A stretch of 64,000 nt of DNA from Khoudiadiopia massiliensis (GTDB lineage Bacteria > Bacillota > Clostridia > Tissierellales > Peptoniphilaceae): positions 310,001 through 374,000 of the forward strand of contig OKQS01000001.1 of assembly GCA_900290095.1 (NCBI GenBank), in the 5' to 3' direction. A program made the position numbers and the translations under genes. The notes under the pieces are model-generated. The model was not told where the DNA came from. It saw nothing but the letters and a program-made list of their open reading frames with translations, and did not search any database. The stretch's first letter is position 1, and every line of letters starts with the position of its first letter. Shown here piece after piece: positions 43,464-51,753 of the stretch.

Positions 43464-43859
43464 TTACATATTTATTTGTATGAAATAAAATAGTCGGTGC
43501 AGTTTTAAAACTACGCCGACCACAAAGTCATAATTTTTTTCCATACTAGCTTTTTTCTTTTTTAAATATCTGTAATTATACTCTCGCTTCTTCTCTCTCT
43601 TTTTCCTTGGCTTCTCTAGTTCATCAAGTTCCTCTTGCGCAAGTTCTTTAGGTTCTTCTTGTGGCAGTCTTTTCTTTAATGCCTTTGATTGTTTTTCTTG
43701 TTGCTCTTTTGAGGTTGAGTACACTTTTTTTATAAATTCTTCTTCATTCAACTTTACATACTCGCTTACTTCTTTGATAGTCTCTAAAACTAATTTATTA
43801 AGAACTTCGCTCCTGATATAGTGTGATGAACATTTTTCTTCAAAATTCCCTTCTGCAAG
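43464..43859 (-). pseudogene. Serine-recombinase C-terminal remnant
   Basis: An open frame of about 130 codons begins after a stop with NFEEKCSSHYIRSEVLNKLV, LETIKEVSEYVKLNEEEFIK and KVYSTSKEQQEKQSKALKKR. This is the end of the zinc ribbon (Cys, SHYIR) and the following coiled coil of large serine recombinases (Tn4451/TnpX-like, DUF4368 region). After residue 100 the sequence loses similarity and ends in a short hydrophobic stretch over an inverted repeat (43493-43520). The catalytic and recombinase domains are gone. It lies at the head of the ECF/ABC cargo and is probably its original mobilising enzyme. Confidence 0.72.
43493..43520. repeat. 28-bp dyad at the end of the recombinase remnant
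   Basis: GTCGGTGCAGTTTT and AAAACTACGCCGAC are complementary apart from two positions, with no loop; no strong T-run follows on either strand. It could be a terminator or half of an old attachment site. Confidence 0.45.
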
Positions 43860-43947
43860 TTATATGTTGAACAAATATATTCATCTTTAATTTTTTCTTT
43901 CTAAAATTATTCTTTCTTAACTCAATATTACTAATATTTTTATAGTT

Positions 43948-44050
43948 ACTCTCCGATTTTTGGATTTCTAGAAATCTGTTATTAGAAGTTCTTGAATTCC
44001 GATTTTCGGAAGTCTGGACTTCTACTTTACGGAAATCAGATTTTGTATTA
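43948..44050. repeat. Degenerate repeats in a 300-nt gene-free stretch
   Basis: The gap 43860-44159 holds no ORF I can support. It contains the palindromes GATTTCTAGAAATC (43963-43976) and TCCGATTTTCGGA (43998-44010). Its opening TACTCTCCGATTTTTGGAT resembles the unit of the 23-bp tandem repeat at 29005. Confidence 0.4.
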
Positions 44051-44087
44051 TTAGTATATTTTAAATATATATGTACTCACTTCCTAG

Positions 44088-44117
44088 AAAAAAAGAGCAG
44101 CCTTTTAAGCTACTCTT
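44088..44117 (-). terminator. Minus-strand hairpin terminator
   Basis: AAGAGTAGC, 7-nt loop, GCTGCTCTT (one G-T pair) then TTTTTT on the minus strand, downstream of the truncated ORF ending at 44160. Confidence 0.7.
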
Positions 44118-44159
44118 GTAGAAAGTACAAAATGAGTTAATTATAATCTTTGTGCTTCC

Positions 44160-44342
44160 TCATACTAGTCTCAAAACCACTCTTACATCCATGTAGTTTT
44201 TTTGAGTCTTTTTGACGTATCCTTCTTCATCTTTATCAAAGACAAAATACTTATAAAACTGCTTAAAATGCAGAATTTCTAAATTTACATCTTTTGTATC
44301 AACGCTATAGCTTCCACATGGCTCGATTGCTCCAGATTGATG
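44160..44342 (-). pseudogene. Unrecognised C-terminal ORF fragment
   Basis: Sixty codons open from just after a stop: IEPCGSYSVDTKDVNLEILH, FKQFYKYFVFDKDEEGYVKK, ending YMDVRVVLRLV. The charged, strand-rich look and the terminator 45 nt downstream suggest the end of a real gene cut off at the junction with the recombinase fragment. I do not recognise the family. The upstream 20 codons overlap, in another frame, the rlmD-type relic listed next. Confidence 0.4.
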
Positions 44343-44350
44343 TCAGATTT
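44285..44350 (-). mobile_element. Possible att relic: rlmD (rumA)-type 3' end, copy 2
   Basis: The frame reads DINLEQSSHVEAIALIQKM and stops. D-x-x-P/L-x-Q-x-S-H-V-E-x-x-A-L-L is how ordinary RlmD proteins end. Its TCCACATG (44313-44320) lines up with TCCACGTG (46419-46426) in the real rlmD. Same strand as rlmD and directly next to a truncated recombinase. If correct, this is the original chromosomal 3' end of rlmD displaced by insertion. The frame overlaps another ORF fragment, so confidence is moderate. Confidence 0.45.
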
Positions 44351-44397
44351 TCGCGGTCGTTCGCGGGAATTTATCAAAGCGTGTTTTTGCCTCGAAA

Positions 44398-45289
44398 CAC
44401 ACCGATTTTTACCCTTGGTATGGATAAGATTGCAGACGGGCTTATGGCTGACGGCATCCTCACCGGCGCTGGCAAAACAAAATGGCACACCAGCACCATC
44501 AACAAGATTCTCCGCAACGAGAAGTACATCGGTGACGCGCTCCTGCAAAAGACTTACACCACAGATTTTCTGACGAAGAAGCGCATCAAAAACAACGGCA
44601 CCGCCCCGCAGTACTATGTGGAAGGCGACCACGAGGCCATCATCCCGAAGGACATCTTCCTTCTGGTGCAAGAGGAGCTGGTCCGCAGGCGCGTGGTCCA
44701 CACCAGCGACAACGGCAAACGGCGCTGCTACTCCTGCAAGCACTGTTTCGCGCAGATCGTTTTCTGTGGCGAGTGCGGCGAGTTTTACCGGCGTGTCCAC
44801 TGGAACAACCGAGGCTGCAAGTCCATCGTCTGGCGGTGCTGCAGCCGCTTGGAGGCCACCGGCCACGCCTGCCACAACCGGACAGTCAATGAAACGCTTC
44901 TGGAACAGGTGGTAATCGATGCCATTAACCGGGTGCTCTGCCAGAAGGACGATTTCCTGCAAACGCTACGGGCGAACATCGCTACGGTAGTCCTGCAGGG
45001 TGATGCCCTCTCACCTGAGGTCATAGACGAGCGGCTGAACAAGCTGCAAAAAGAGCTCCTGAAGAAGGTTAACCAGAAGGACGATTACGACGCCATCGCG
45101 GATGAGATTCTCCGCCTCCGGGATCAGCGCAGGCAGGCCGAGGTGGACAGCGTCATCAAGGATGAACAGATGAAGCAAATCCGGGACCTGCAGGATTTCG
45201 TCAAGAGCCAGCCTGCCACCATCACAGAGTTTGATGACCACTTTACCGTAGACTTCAAATCCGGCATCACAATCGACATAGAGGCATAA
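44398..45289 (+). pseudogene. Serine recombinase lacking its catalytic domain
   Basis: From IFTLGMDKIADGLMADGILT onward the frame is a typical large serine recombinase: recombinase domain (GKTKWHTSTINKILRNEKYI, GDALLQKTYTTDF), zinc ribbon (CKHCFAQIVFCGECGEFYRR, RCCSRLEATGHACHNRTVNE), and long coiled coil to the C-terminus. The entire N-terminal resolvase domain with the catalytic serine (about 190 residues) is missing; the 35 codons before 44398 belong to unrelated sequence. The GC-rich codons differ strongly from the AT-rich neighbours and resemble Lachnospiraceae/Ruminococcaceae elements. Inactive as it stands. Confidence 0.85.
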
Positions 45290-45344
45290 AACAAGGCTCC
45301 CATACTACCGTTGATGGCAGTGTGGGAGCCTTGGCCTGTCTCTG

Positions 45345-45563
45345 TTATCCCATTTTCTTCTTGAAGAAGATGGCCAAAATAACACATACAATAATTCCAA
45401 TAGCATATGGGATTGCGGTAAAAAAAGCAGCAGATGCAGGGGCACTATAACCGGCATATTGAATACCCCACTTCATGTCGGAGTAGTTATATGCAACAAC
45501 GGCACACATAACATCAGACAGAAGAACTGCCATAACCCAAAATACAGTAGATAAAGCCTTCAT
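45345..45563 (-). CDS. Small two-helix membrane protein
   Basis: 72 residues: helix 1 TVFWVMAVLLSDVMCAVVAY, a short outside loop (KWGIQYAGYSAPASAAFFTA), helix 2 IPYAIGIIVCVILAIFFKKK. AAGGAGG precedes the ATG, 11 nt after the XRE regulator's stop, so both form an operon. No family recognised; such pairs are frequent in integrative elements of Clostridia. Confidence 0.75.
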   Translation of the reverse strand: MKALSTVFWVMAVLLSDVMCAVVAYNYSDMKWGIQYAGYSAPASAAFFTAIPYAIGIIVCVILAIFFKKKMG

Positions 45564-45574
45564 AAAGATCCTCC

Positions 45575-46048
45575 TTATTTGTTAGATGTACTCTTAAGGA
45601 GCAAAACTGCGCCGGCAATTGTGGCCGCAAGGCAGATAATCAGAAATATTCCATTTCCGTCTATGGTAATCATTGATGAATCACTGATTTGGCTTGACGT
45701 TGATGGCATAAAAATTGAAACGAGTCCCCAAACAATCAAACAAACAATTCCAGCAATACAGGTGACTATTCCAAGAATACGCTTTTCTCTTCTGGTATTT
45801 GTTCTCGGCTGATCACTCTCGGCGTTTGCCACCGATTCAGATACGGCAGAGCCATCTTCTTTCATCAAATAATCAAGCGTTACATTAAAATACTTACTGA
45901 TGGAAATAAGAGTATCGCTTTCTGGAATTGCCTTACCGGATTCCCACTTTGATATCGCCTGTCTGGATACGCCCAACTGCTCTGCAAGCTGCTCCTGTGA
46001 AAGGCCGCCTTTCTTTCGAAGCTCATATAGTTTTTCTGAAAGTACCAC
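45575..46048 (-). CDS. XRE-family helix-turn-helix regulator with membrane helices
   Basis: 157 residues starting at GTG (AAAGGAGG upstream). Residues 5-60: Cro/CI-type helix-turn-helix, [40 protein letters not shown]. After a linker, residues 95-155 hold two membrane helices ([37 protein letters not shown]). A DNA-binding protein tethered to the membrane probably senses an envelope signal; the co-encoded two-helix protein is a plausible partner. Direct repeats lie upstream at 46185-46280. Confidence 0.88.
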   Translation of the reverse strand: MVLSEKLYELRKKGGLSQEQLAEQLGVSRQAISKWESGKAIPESDTLISISKYFNVTLDYLMKEDGSAVSESVANAESDQPRTNTRREKRILGIVTCIAGIVCLIVWGLVSIFMPSTSSQISDSSMITIDGNGIFLIICLAATIAGAVLLLKSTSNK

Positions 46049-46184
46049 GTTTTCCTCCTTTCATTCAGAGCATACCTGAACATCGGGTAGAACTCCATAC
46101 ACAGCAGTTTGCAATTACGCAACCAGCGGTAGCAACTGCATATTCTTATGTTATTTGCATCAACAAATACAGATTTCCCTTCGG

Positions 46185-46280
46185 TCATCCATATCACTGT
46201 TTCAACCCTATCACAAAAACATCCATATCACTAACTCAACCCTCTGGCATCTAAATGGCCTACTCAACCCTCTGGCAGAA
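46185..46280. repeat. Iteron-like direct repeats upstream of the XRE gene
   Basis: CATCCATATCACT occurs twice (from about 46189 and 46219), followed by ACTCAACCCTCTGGCA twice (46234-46249 and 46262-46277). Periods are about 28-31 nt. The 336-nt gap 46049-46384 contains no gene. Confidence 0.6.
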
Positions 46281-46384
46281 GCAGTTGATATGTTCTGTCG
46301 GAGCGGTTTTTGTGGTCAATTTCGCCCGCTAACGCTGACGGCCCATTGCCCGAAAATCCCGGAAATACGGCACTTTTATGCACC

Positions 46385-47740
46385 TCACCGGTCAACCCGT
46401 GACATCAATACCACCGTCTCCACGTGTCCGGTGCAGAAAAACTGGTCGAAGCCGTGGACTTCCTGCACTATAAACCCACCATCACTCAGTCTCCTGACAT
46501 CACGGCTAAAGCTTGATGGATTGCATGAAACATAGACAAGCCTTTGAATATTGGAAGCCTTAATGGCATCGGTAACTGACCCATCCATGCCCTTCTCCGG
46601 CGGATCCACCAGGGCCAGGTCGGCGCCGAAATCCTCTTGCTTGTTTAAACAGTCCTCAACCCTGCCCCTGATAAATTCAACATTGGAAGCCCCGTTAAGC
46701 CTTGCATTTTCCTTAGCATCATTGACAGCATCCCCGTCAAGCTCTATTCCCAATACCCGGCCTCCCCTTTTCTCCATAAGTACAGAAGTTATTCCGGTCC
46801 CGCAATACAGGTCCAGAACGTTTTTTCCTGAGATATTGCCGAGGAGGTCCAGGGCCTTTGTATAAAGATCCTCAATGCTGAAGACATTGACCTGTAAAAA
46901 GGATGCCGGTGAAAGCCTCAGTTTCAGGCCCATAAGACTTTCTTCCAGGTATCTGTTCTCTCCTGAATAATGGAAGTCCCCGTTCAGAGAGATGTCCCCC
47001 TTTCTTGTATTTTCACAAGTGCATAATATGTGGCTGTCCAAAAGTTCTACCGCATCAAAAAGCTCTTTTCTTTCTCGTGAATTCAGGGGATCGGTTACTA
47101 AAACAACCATGGTTTGTCCCTTTGAATTAGCCCTAAAAACTACCATCCTTATTTTTCTATGTATTTGTACCGAACTTCTTTTGAACTCCTCAGGCACCCT
47201 TTCCTGCCAGGAACCTATCAAACCCTGAATACTTCTTACAGCAAAGGGGTCATTGTCAATTCTCAAAAGTTCGTTGGTCCCCCTCATCGAATATGACAGA
47301 TAGCCTTCCCCATCAAGCCTCAAATTCACCTTGTTCCTATATTCCATGTGGGGATATGGGTGGAAAATCACATCCGTCTCAACCCCGCCAAGCCGTCTCA
47401 GCTGCTCTTGGATCATCTTCTTTTTCCATTGGGCCTGGGCACCTTCATCAATCTCCAAAAAAGGATAGGAAAACCTGAGAGGATCCGGATTAAAATCTAT
47501 CTCCCTGAGCTTGTCCGATTTCTCCAAGCACTCAACCAGGTCTCCTTCAGCATAGGACTTCTTAACCTTTGTGATCCTTACCAGACATTTCTTCGCTCCT
47601 ATGCCTCCATTGACAAAAATTGTGAATGAGCGGAATTTTCCGACTCCCCTGCCGTCCAGGGTCCAGTCAACAATTTCAGTTTCAACTTTTTCTCCCTTTT
47701 TTATCAGATCTTTTAAATTTATATTTTTACCTTCAAGCAT
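46385..47740 (-). CDS. rlmD: 23S rRNA (uracil-5-)-methyltransferase RlmD family
   Basis: 451 residues. N-terminal TRAM domain (TEIVDWTLDGRGVGKFRSFT). The four-Cys Fe-S cluster of E. coli RlmD is absent, as in many Gram-positive homologues. SAM-binding VLDLYCGTGITSVLM, catalytic LALVDPPEKGMDGS and nucleophile Cys in VYVSCNPSSFSRDV. It methylates a uracil of 23S rRNA. The C-terminus, GHVETVVLMSRVDR, is the version normally supplied by elements that integrate at this gene's 3' end. Sequence downstream of 46385 is foreign in composition. GGGGATGAG precedes the ATG. Confidence 0.93.
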   Translation of the reverse strand: MLEGKNINLKDLIKKGEKVETEIVDWTLDGRGVGKFRSFTIFVNGGIGAKKCLVRITKVKKSYAEGDLVECLEKSDKLREIDFNPDPLRFSYPFLEIDEGAQAQWKKKMIQEQLRRLGGVETDVIFHPYPHMEYRNKVNLRLDGEGYLSYSMRGTNELLRIDNDPFAVRSIQGLIGSWQERVPEEFKRSSVQIHRKIRMVVFRANSKGQTMVVLVTDPLNSRERKELFDAVELLDSHILCTCENTRKGDISLNGDFHYSGENRYLEESLMGLKLRLSPASFLQVNVFSIEDLYTKALDLLGNISGKNVLDLYCGTGITSVLMEKRGGRVLGIELDGDAVNDAKENARLNGASNVEFIRGRVEDCLNKQEDFGADLALVDPPEKGMDGSVTDAIKASNIQRLVYVSCNPSSFSRDVRRLSDGGFIVQEVHGFDQFFCTGHVETVVLMSRVDR

Positions 47741-47985
47741 ATTCTCATCCCCAATAGTTTTCCCAATTATTTTAAATGTTTCCCTTTTATTAAATTTTAC
47801 ACGAAAGCCCTCTTTTTAAAAAATATATGTGATCTTCCAATATTATTAATAAAAAACCGTTTTCCAGGAAAAGCTTTCCACGGCAAGTCCTCTATTTTTA
47901 CACATTTTATTGCCTTTTCAAAAAATAATAGTATAATACTTATATCAATATTTTGAATTTTTAAGTGTTCGTTCAAGGAGGAGTT

Positions 47986-48186
47986 ATGAAAAACAATATT
48001 TATGTCCAGTATCAGGGTCATGATGTCAGCACAGATGACTTAGTGGCAACCGCAAAGGAATACTGGAAAGAGGGTGGAAACAAGGTAGGTCAGATCAAAA
48101 CTCTTGACATCTATGTAAAGCCCGAAGAATTCAGCGCTTACTACAATATAAATGATGGTGAGCAGAAGGGAAGAATTGAATTTTAA
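47986..48186 (+). CDS. DUF6465-family small protein
   Basis: 66 residues from the ATG at 47986 (AAGGAGGAG upstream). NNIYVQYQGHDVSTDDLVAT followed by QIKTLDIYVKPEEFSAYYNI is the DUF6465 pattern (strand-helix-strand, small cytoplasmic domain). Function unknown. Monocistronic, with its own terminator at 48233. Confidence 0.8.
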   Translation: MKNNIYVQYQGHDVSTDDLVATAKEYWKEGGNKVGQIKTLDIYVKPEEFSAYYNINDGEQKGRIEF

Positions 48187-48232
48187 GAAAATCTGATATA
48201 GAAAATAATTTTTTGAATATTGGGTAATAAGA

Positions 48233-48263
48233 GATCGGCTTGTTTTTTGCAAGCCGATTTTTT
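48233..48263 (+). terminator. Rho-independent terminator
   Basis: Perfect 9-bp stem ATCGGCTTG / CAAGCCGAT around TTTTTTG, followed by TTTTTT. Confidence 0.88.
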
Positions 48264-48308
48264 AAATTATATAATTCCAAAATTCTTTAATTCCGGAAGG
48301 GAAAGATC

Positions 48309-49220
48309 ATGATAGATATATTGAAAGAACAAGGGGTTGATCCCCAACTCCTCAAATCGGTGGAAAAATATATTGCAGACCATCCTCTGAGCAAGGAGCT
48401 TGAGAGCTCCATAAGCAAGCCCAGCTTTATTTACTATGGCCGCAGGGTTTGGGAAGAAGCCATAACGGCCATATTGGCCGGACAAAACCTCCTGCTTGCT
48501 GGGCCCAAAGCCACGGGCAAAAATGTCCTGGCCGAGAACTTGGCTTATCTATTCAGGAGGCCCTCTTGGACCCTATCATTCCATATTAATACCGATGCGT
48601 CCAGCCTTATAGGCAGCGATACTTTTAAAAAAGGCCAAGTCGAGTTCCGGAAAGGGCCCATCCTGGAATGTGCCGAGAAGGGGGGCTACGGGATTCTTGA
48701 TGAAATAAATATGGCCAGAAACGACGCTGTTGCCGTCCTCCATGCATGTTTGGACTTCAGGCGCTTCATAGACATCCCCGGCTACAACAGGATAAACCTT
48801 AGGGATGAAACCCGCTTTATAGCCACAATGAACTATGGCTACATGGGAACACGGGAATTGAACGAAGCCCTGGCCTCCCGCTTTTTGATTATTCAGGTCC
48901 CCTCCCTGGCGGATGCCGACTTGAAAAAGCTTATTAAAAATGTTTATCCCAAACTTAAAGATGAGTGGGTTGGCCAGTTTTCCGGCCTTATTTCCGACCT
49001 GAAGCTTAAAAATGATAATGGTGAAATATCCGGCAAGAGCCTGGACCTCAGGGGCCTATTGGCAGCCATTAAACTCATGGAATTAAATCTTAGCCCATAT
49101 AAAGCCCTTGAAATGGGCCTGGTCAACAAGTCCTTCGACCCCTATGAACAGGAGCTTGTCCGTGACCTTATCGGACTCCGCTTTCCTGAAAAGACAAGGG
49201 CTGAAGAGCTTTTTAATTAA
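48309..49220 (+). CDS. MoxR-type AAA+ ATPase
   Basis: 303 residues. Walker A NLLLAGPKATGKNVLAENLA (GPxATGKN, where K is kept), the MoxR-specific TDASSLIGSDTFKKGQVEFR and GPILECAEKGGYGILDEINM (Walker B with DEIN), sensor 1 FIATMNYGYMGTRELN, and arginine finger ALASRFLIIQ. MoxR proteins work with VWA-domain partners as chaperones that insert cofactors or activate enzymes. The VWA partner starts 14 nt downstream. Confidence 0.9.
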   Translation: MIDILKEQGVDPQLLKSVEKYIADHPLSKELESSISKPSFIYYGRRVWEEAITAILAGQNLLLAGPKATGKNVLAENLAYLFRRPSWTLSFHINTDASSLIGSDTFKKGQVEFRKGPILECAEKGGYGILDEINMARNDAVAVLHACLDFRRFIDIPGYNRINLRDETRFIATMNYGYMGTRELNEALASRFLIIQVPSLADADLKKLIKNVYPKLKDEWVGQFSGLISDLKLKNDNGEISGKSLDLRGLLAAIKLMELNLSPYKALEMGLVNKSFDPYEQELVRDLIGLRFPEKTRAEELFN

Positions 49221-49234
49221 AGAAATTTTTAAAT

Positions 49235-51115
49235 ATGAATAATGTGGACCAACAATTGAATGAGAGGCTACAAAATATAAGGTGGACTCTGTCTGAAAAC
49301 TATGACAGGGACCTGTCTTTTTCCCTATTCCCCATATTTCAAAGAAACTATGTCGGCGAAAACAGGCTGAGCGAAAATTCTATCGTCTATATCAACGCCC
49401 TCCTGGGCTGCCTGGACAGGCGATTTGATCTTCCTTTTATTCTGACCTATGCCGACCGCCTGAAAAATGATGTTTCCGAGGCTTTAAGTCTTATGAAGCT
49501 CATGGCAGTTCCACTTGAAAAGGCAGGCTCCGACCTCCTCCTAGCGGAGAGACCGGCCCTAAAAAGTTTGAGAAAGGATTTTTTAAAAGAGGTCCTTGAG
49601 CTTGTGACAAGGGAGAGGAAGGCAAGCGGGGTCTTTATAATCGACCGGGGCTATATTGAGAGAAATCTGGGCCTGGTCCCTAAAATAGACGGGATGAGCC
49701 GGCGGCTCCTGGATGACCTCATGGCCCTCTCAGCTCTTGATACCCATGAATTTATCGCGGGCATGCAAAAGCTTCTAAAGAGCAATTTCATCTTGAGCGA
49801 CAGAGAGTCCAAGCCTGAGAAGCAGGTCAAGCAAAAAAAAGATCCTGCCAATTCCAAAAGTTCAAGGAAGAGGGTTGATCTTTTAAGCGATGATGAGCTG
49901 CTTGAGGAATTAAGCGTTGGATCGGCCGAGTTTATGGACAATATCCTTTTGGATGAATCCGAAAAAAAATTGAAAGACAGGGATTCCGGAATTAAGAAAG
50001 GCGGCACTTCCCTAAAAGACAGGTTGGCATTCATAGAAAAAAACTACGGTCCCTCACTTATAAGCTACAAGGAGGCTCGGGCAATTGAAAGCCAAATCTC
50101 TAAGGGAATCCACGAAAATGAGAGGGTCCACATATCCGGAGGCTTTAAAATTGGCGAATCGGATATAAAAAGGGCTCTTGAAATTATTGATGAGAAAAAA
50201 TCCTATTCAAACGACTCGATCTACTGGCTGACAGATAAGCACCTGACCCTGGACCACGAGCTTTCCGATATTCCCTATCGGCAAAAGCTTATGAGAAGGG
50301 CCAGGATAGACAATGAAATCTATATCAGAGAAAAGATGAGGCCTGTTAAAAAGTCCATAAATCTTCTGACTGAGAAGTTAAAATCCGCCATAAAAAATGA
50401 AGCTGAAGAGGGCCTCTTTTACAAGGACCATGGCCTGCTTAAGAGCGATATTGCCTGGAAAAACCCCATCTTGCACCAAAACAAGGTGTTTTTATCCTCC
50501 TCAAATGAAGAACCCGGCCAATTGATAGTGGACCTGGTCCTCGACTCGTCAGCCTCGCAGGAACCGCAAAAAGAGAGGGTGGCCTGTCAGGCCTATATCC
50601 TAAGCAGGGCCTTGGAAAATGCCAATATCCCCCTAAGGATATCATCTTTTCAGAGCCAGCAGGGCTTCACCGTGATCAGGCAATTTAGGGACTATTATGA
50701 GACCAACAGGAGCAAGGAGGTCCTAAACTATTTCCCCGATGCCGCCAACCGGGACGGCTATGCCTTTGAAATTGTAAGGGCCAGGATGCTGAGAAGGCCC
50801 CACCATAAAAATGTCATGATCGTCCTCAGCGACGGAAAGCCCTTTGATGCCAGGATCGGCATAAACACCCACTCCTTTGAAAAACAGAAGGACTATAAAG
50901 ATGAGGAGGCCATCAAGGACAGTGCCGAAAAGGTCATGAACATCAGGGAGGACAATATCGCCCTCTTCGGAATTTTTACCGGCAATGAGGAAGACCTGAA
51001 TGCCGGCCTTAAAATATATGGCCATGGCTTCGCTTATATTAAGAAAATTGAGCGCTTTGCCGAGTTCGTATCCAGGCTCCTGCTTGATGAAATAAGGGAA
51101 ATTAATTCGATTTAA
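49235..51115 (+). CDS. VWA-domain protein, MoxR partner (NorD/CobT-like)
   Basis: 626 residues. A long helical N-terminal half (LSENYDRDLSFSLFPIFQRN onward) with a charged Lys/Asp/Glu linker at 190-270. The C-terminal 200 residues are a von Willebrand A domain: MIDAS motif VLDSSAS (DxSxS), central Thr region, and IVLSDGKPFDAR. Layout and length match the NorD/CobT-like partners of MoxR ATPases, which activate NO reductase, cobaltochelatase or Rubisco in other bacteria. The client here is unknown. No good Shine-Dalgarno before the ATG, so translation probably depends on the upstream moxR gene. Confidence 0.85.
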   Translation: MNNVDQQLNERLQNIRWTLSENYDRDLSFSLFPIFQRNYVGENRLSENSIVYINALLGCLDRRFDLPFILTYADRLKNDVSEALSLMKLMAVPLEKAGSDLLLAERPALKSLRKDFLKEVLELVTRERKASGVFIIDRGYIERNLGLVPKIDGMSRRLLDDLMALSALDTHEFIAGMQKLLKSNFILSDRESKPEKQVKQKKDPANSKSSRKRVDLLSDDELLEELSVGSAEFMDNILLDESEKKLKDRDSGIKKGGTSLKDRLAFIEKNYGPSLISYKEARAIESQISKGIHENERVHISGGFKIGESDIKRALEIIDEKKSYSNDSIYWLTDKHLTLDHELSDIPYRQKLMRRARIDNEIYIREKMRPVKKSINLLTEKLKSAIKNEAEEGLFYKDHGLLKSDIAWKNPILHQNKVFLSSSNEEPGQLIVDLVLDSSASQEPQKERVACQAYILSRALENANIPLRISSFQSQQGFTVIRQFRDYYETNRSKEVLNYFPDAANRDGYAFEIVRARMLRRPHHKNVMIVLSDGKPFDARIGINTHSFEKQKDYKDEEAIKDSAEKVMNIREDNIALFGIFTGNEEDLNAGLKIYGHGFAYIKKIERFAEFVSRLLLDEIREINSI

Positions 51116-51172
51116 AAAGACACCCGGCTACCTAAGATCTTTGATCCCGAGCAGCCAAGGTGTCTTTATTTT
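51116..51172 (+). terminator. Terminator of the MoxR/VWA operon
   Basis: AAAGACACC (plus CGGCT) pairs with (AGCCA plus) GGTGTCTTT at 51159-51167, followed by ATTTTATTT. Confidence 0.75.
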
Positions 51173-51196
51173 ATTTGCTTAAATTAAAATGCTTAC

Positions 51197-51568
51197 TTAA
51201 GCCTCTGCCTTCCAAAATCCATGGAGATTGCAGAACTCATAAACTTCTACCGGACCGTCTTCAACAATGAAATCGGCCTTGGGCTCATCGTCGGCTGTCA
51301 GTCTCTTGATCTGAACTTTTTCGCCCTGAACTGTAGCAATGAATTCGATCAGGTGTTTTTCCGTCATTGGATGAAGGACTTCACCCACCTCAACATGAAC
51401 ATTGTTACCTTCACGTTTTACTGCAGGTACGTGTTTTTCCTGGGCTGCATCGGTTGTGCCGGCTTCAAGCTCAACCATGGGATCGCCACAGCATGCCGGA
51501 GTACAAACAGCATCATTTAATTTAACAACTAAAGATCCACATTTTTCACAATGATAAAATTTGAACAT
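51197..51568 (-). CDS. dfx: Desulfoferrodoxin (superoxide reductase)
   Basis: 123 residues. N-terminal desulforedoxin domain with C-E-K-C and C-C pairs (FYHCEKCGSLVVKL, CTPACCGDPM). The superoxide reductase domain has its iron ligands EKHVPAV, VGEVLHPMTEKHLIEFI and FCNLHGFWKA (Cys/His). The enzyme reduces superoxide to peroxide with electrons from rubredoxin. TTGGGAGG precedes the ATG. With FprA and the rubredoxin-fused dehydrogenase it completes an anaerobe's oxygen defence. Confidence 0.95.
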   Translation of the reverse strand: MFKFYHCEKCGSLVVKLNDAVCTPACCGDPMVELEAGTTDAAQEKHVPAVKREGNNVHVEVGEVLHPMTEKHLIEFIATVQGEKVQIKRLTADDEPKADFIVEDGPVEVYEFCNLHGFWKAEA

Positions 51569-51708
51569 TTTTACCTCCCAATTTAATTAATATAAATATT
51601 TTGAACTACCATTCGTTTTGTATTATACCCCCACTGGGGCTGAATACACATAAAAAATAAAAAAGGCCTAAGTTTTTATTTTTACTATCTTATATGAAGC
51701 AAACAAGG

Positions 51709-51733
51709 TATAATAAAAAAAGAACATATATTC
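51709..51733 (+). promoter_or_regulatory. lexA promoter with LexA box
   Basis: TATAAT (51709-51714) followed by GAACATATATTC (51722-51733), close to the Gram-positive LexA consensus GAAC-N4-GTTC; one changed base in the second half. Placed to block transcription start, as in autoregulated lexA genes. Confidence 0.65.
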
Positions 51734-51753
51734 TTTTTTGAAAGGAGTCAGGG

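Noticed and set aside
44285-44962. 225-codon minus-strand ORF over the recombinase
   Set aside because: Ala/Val/Asp-rich translation typical of a shadow frame of a GC-rich gene; only its last about 20 codons are interesting as an rlmD-type 3' end.
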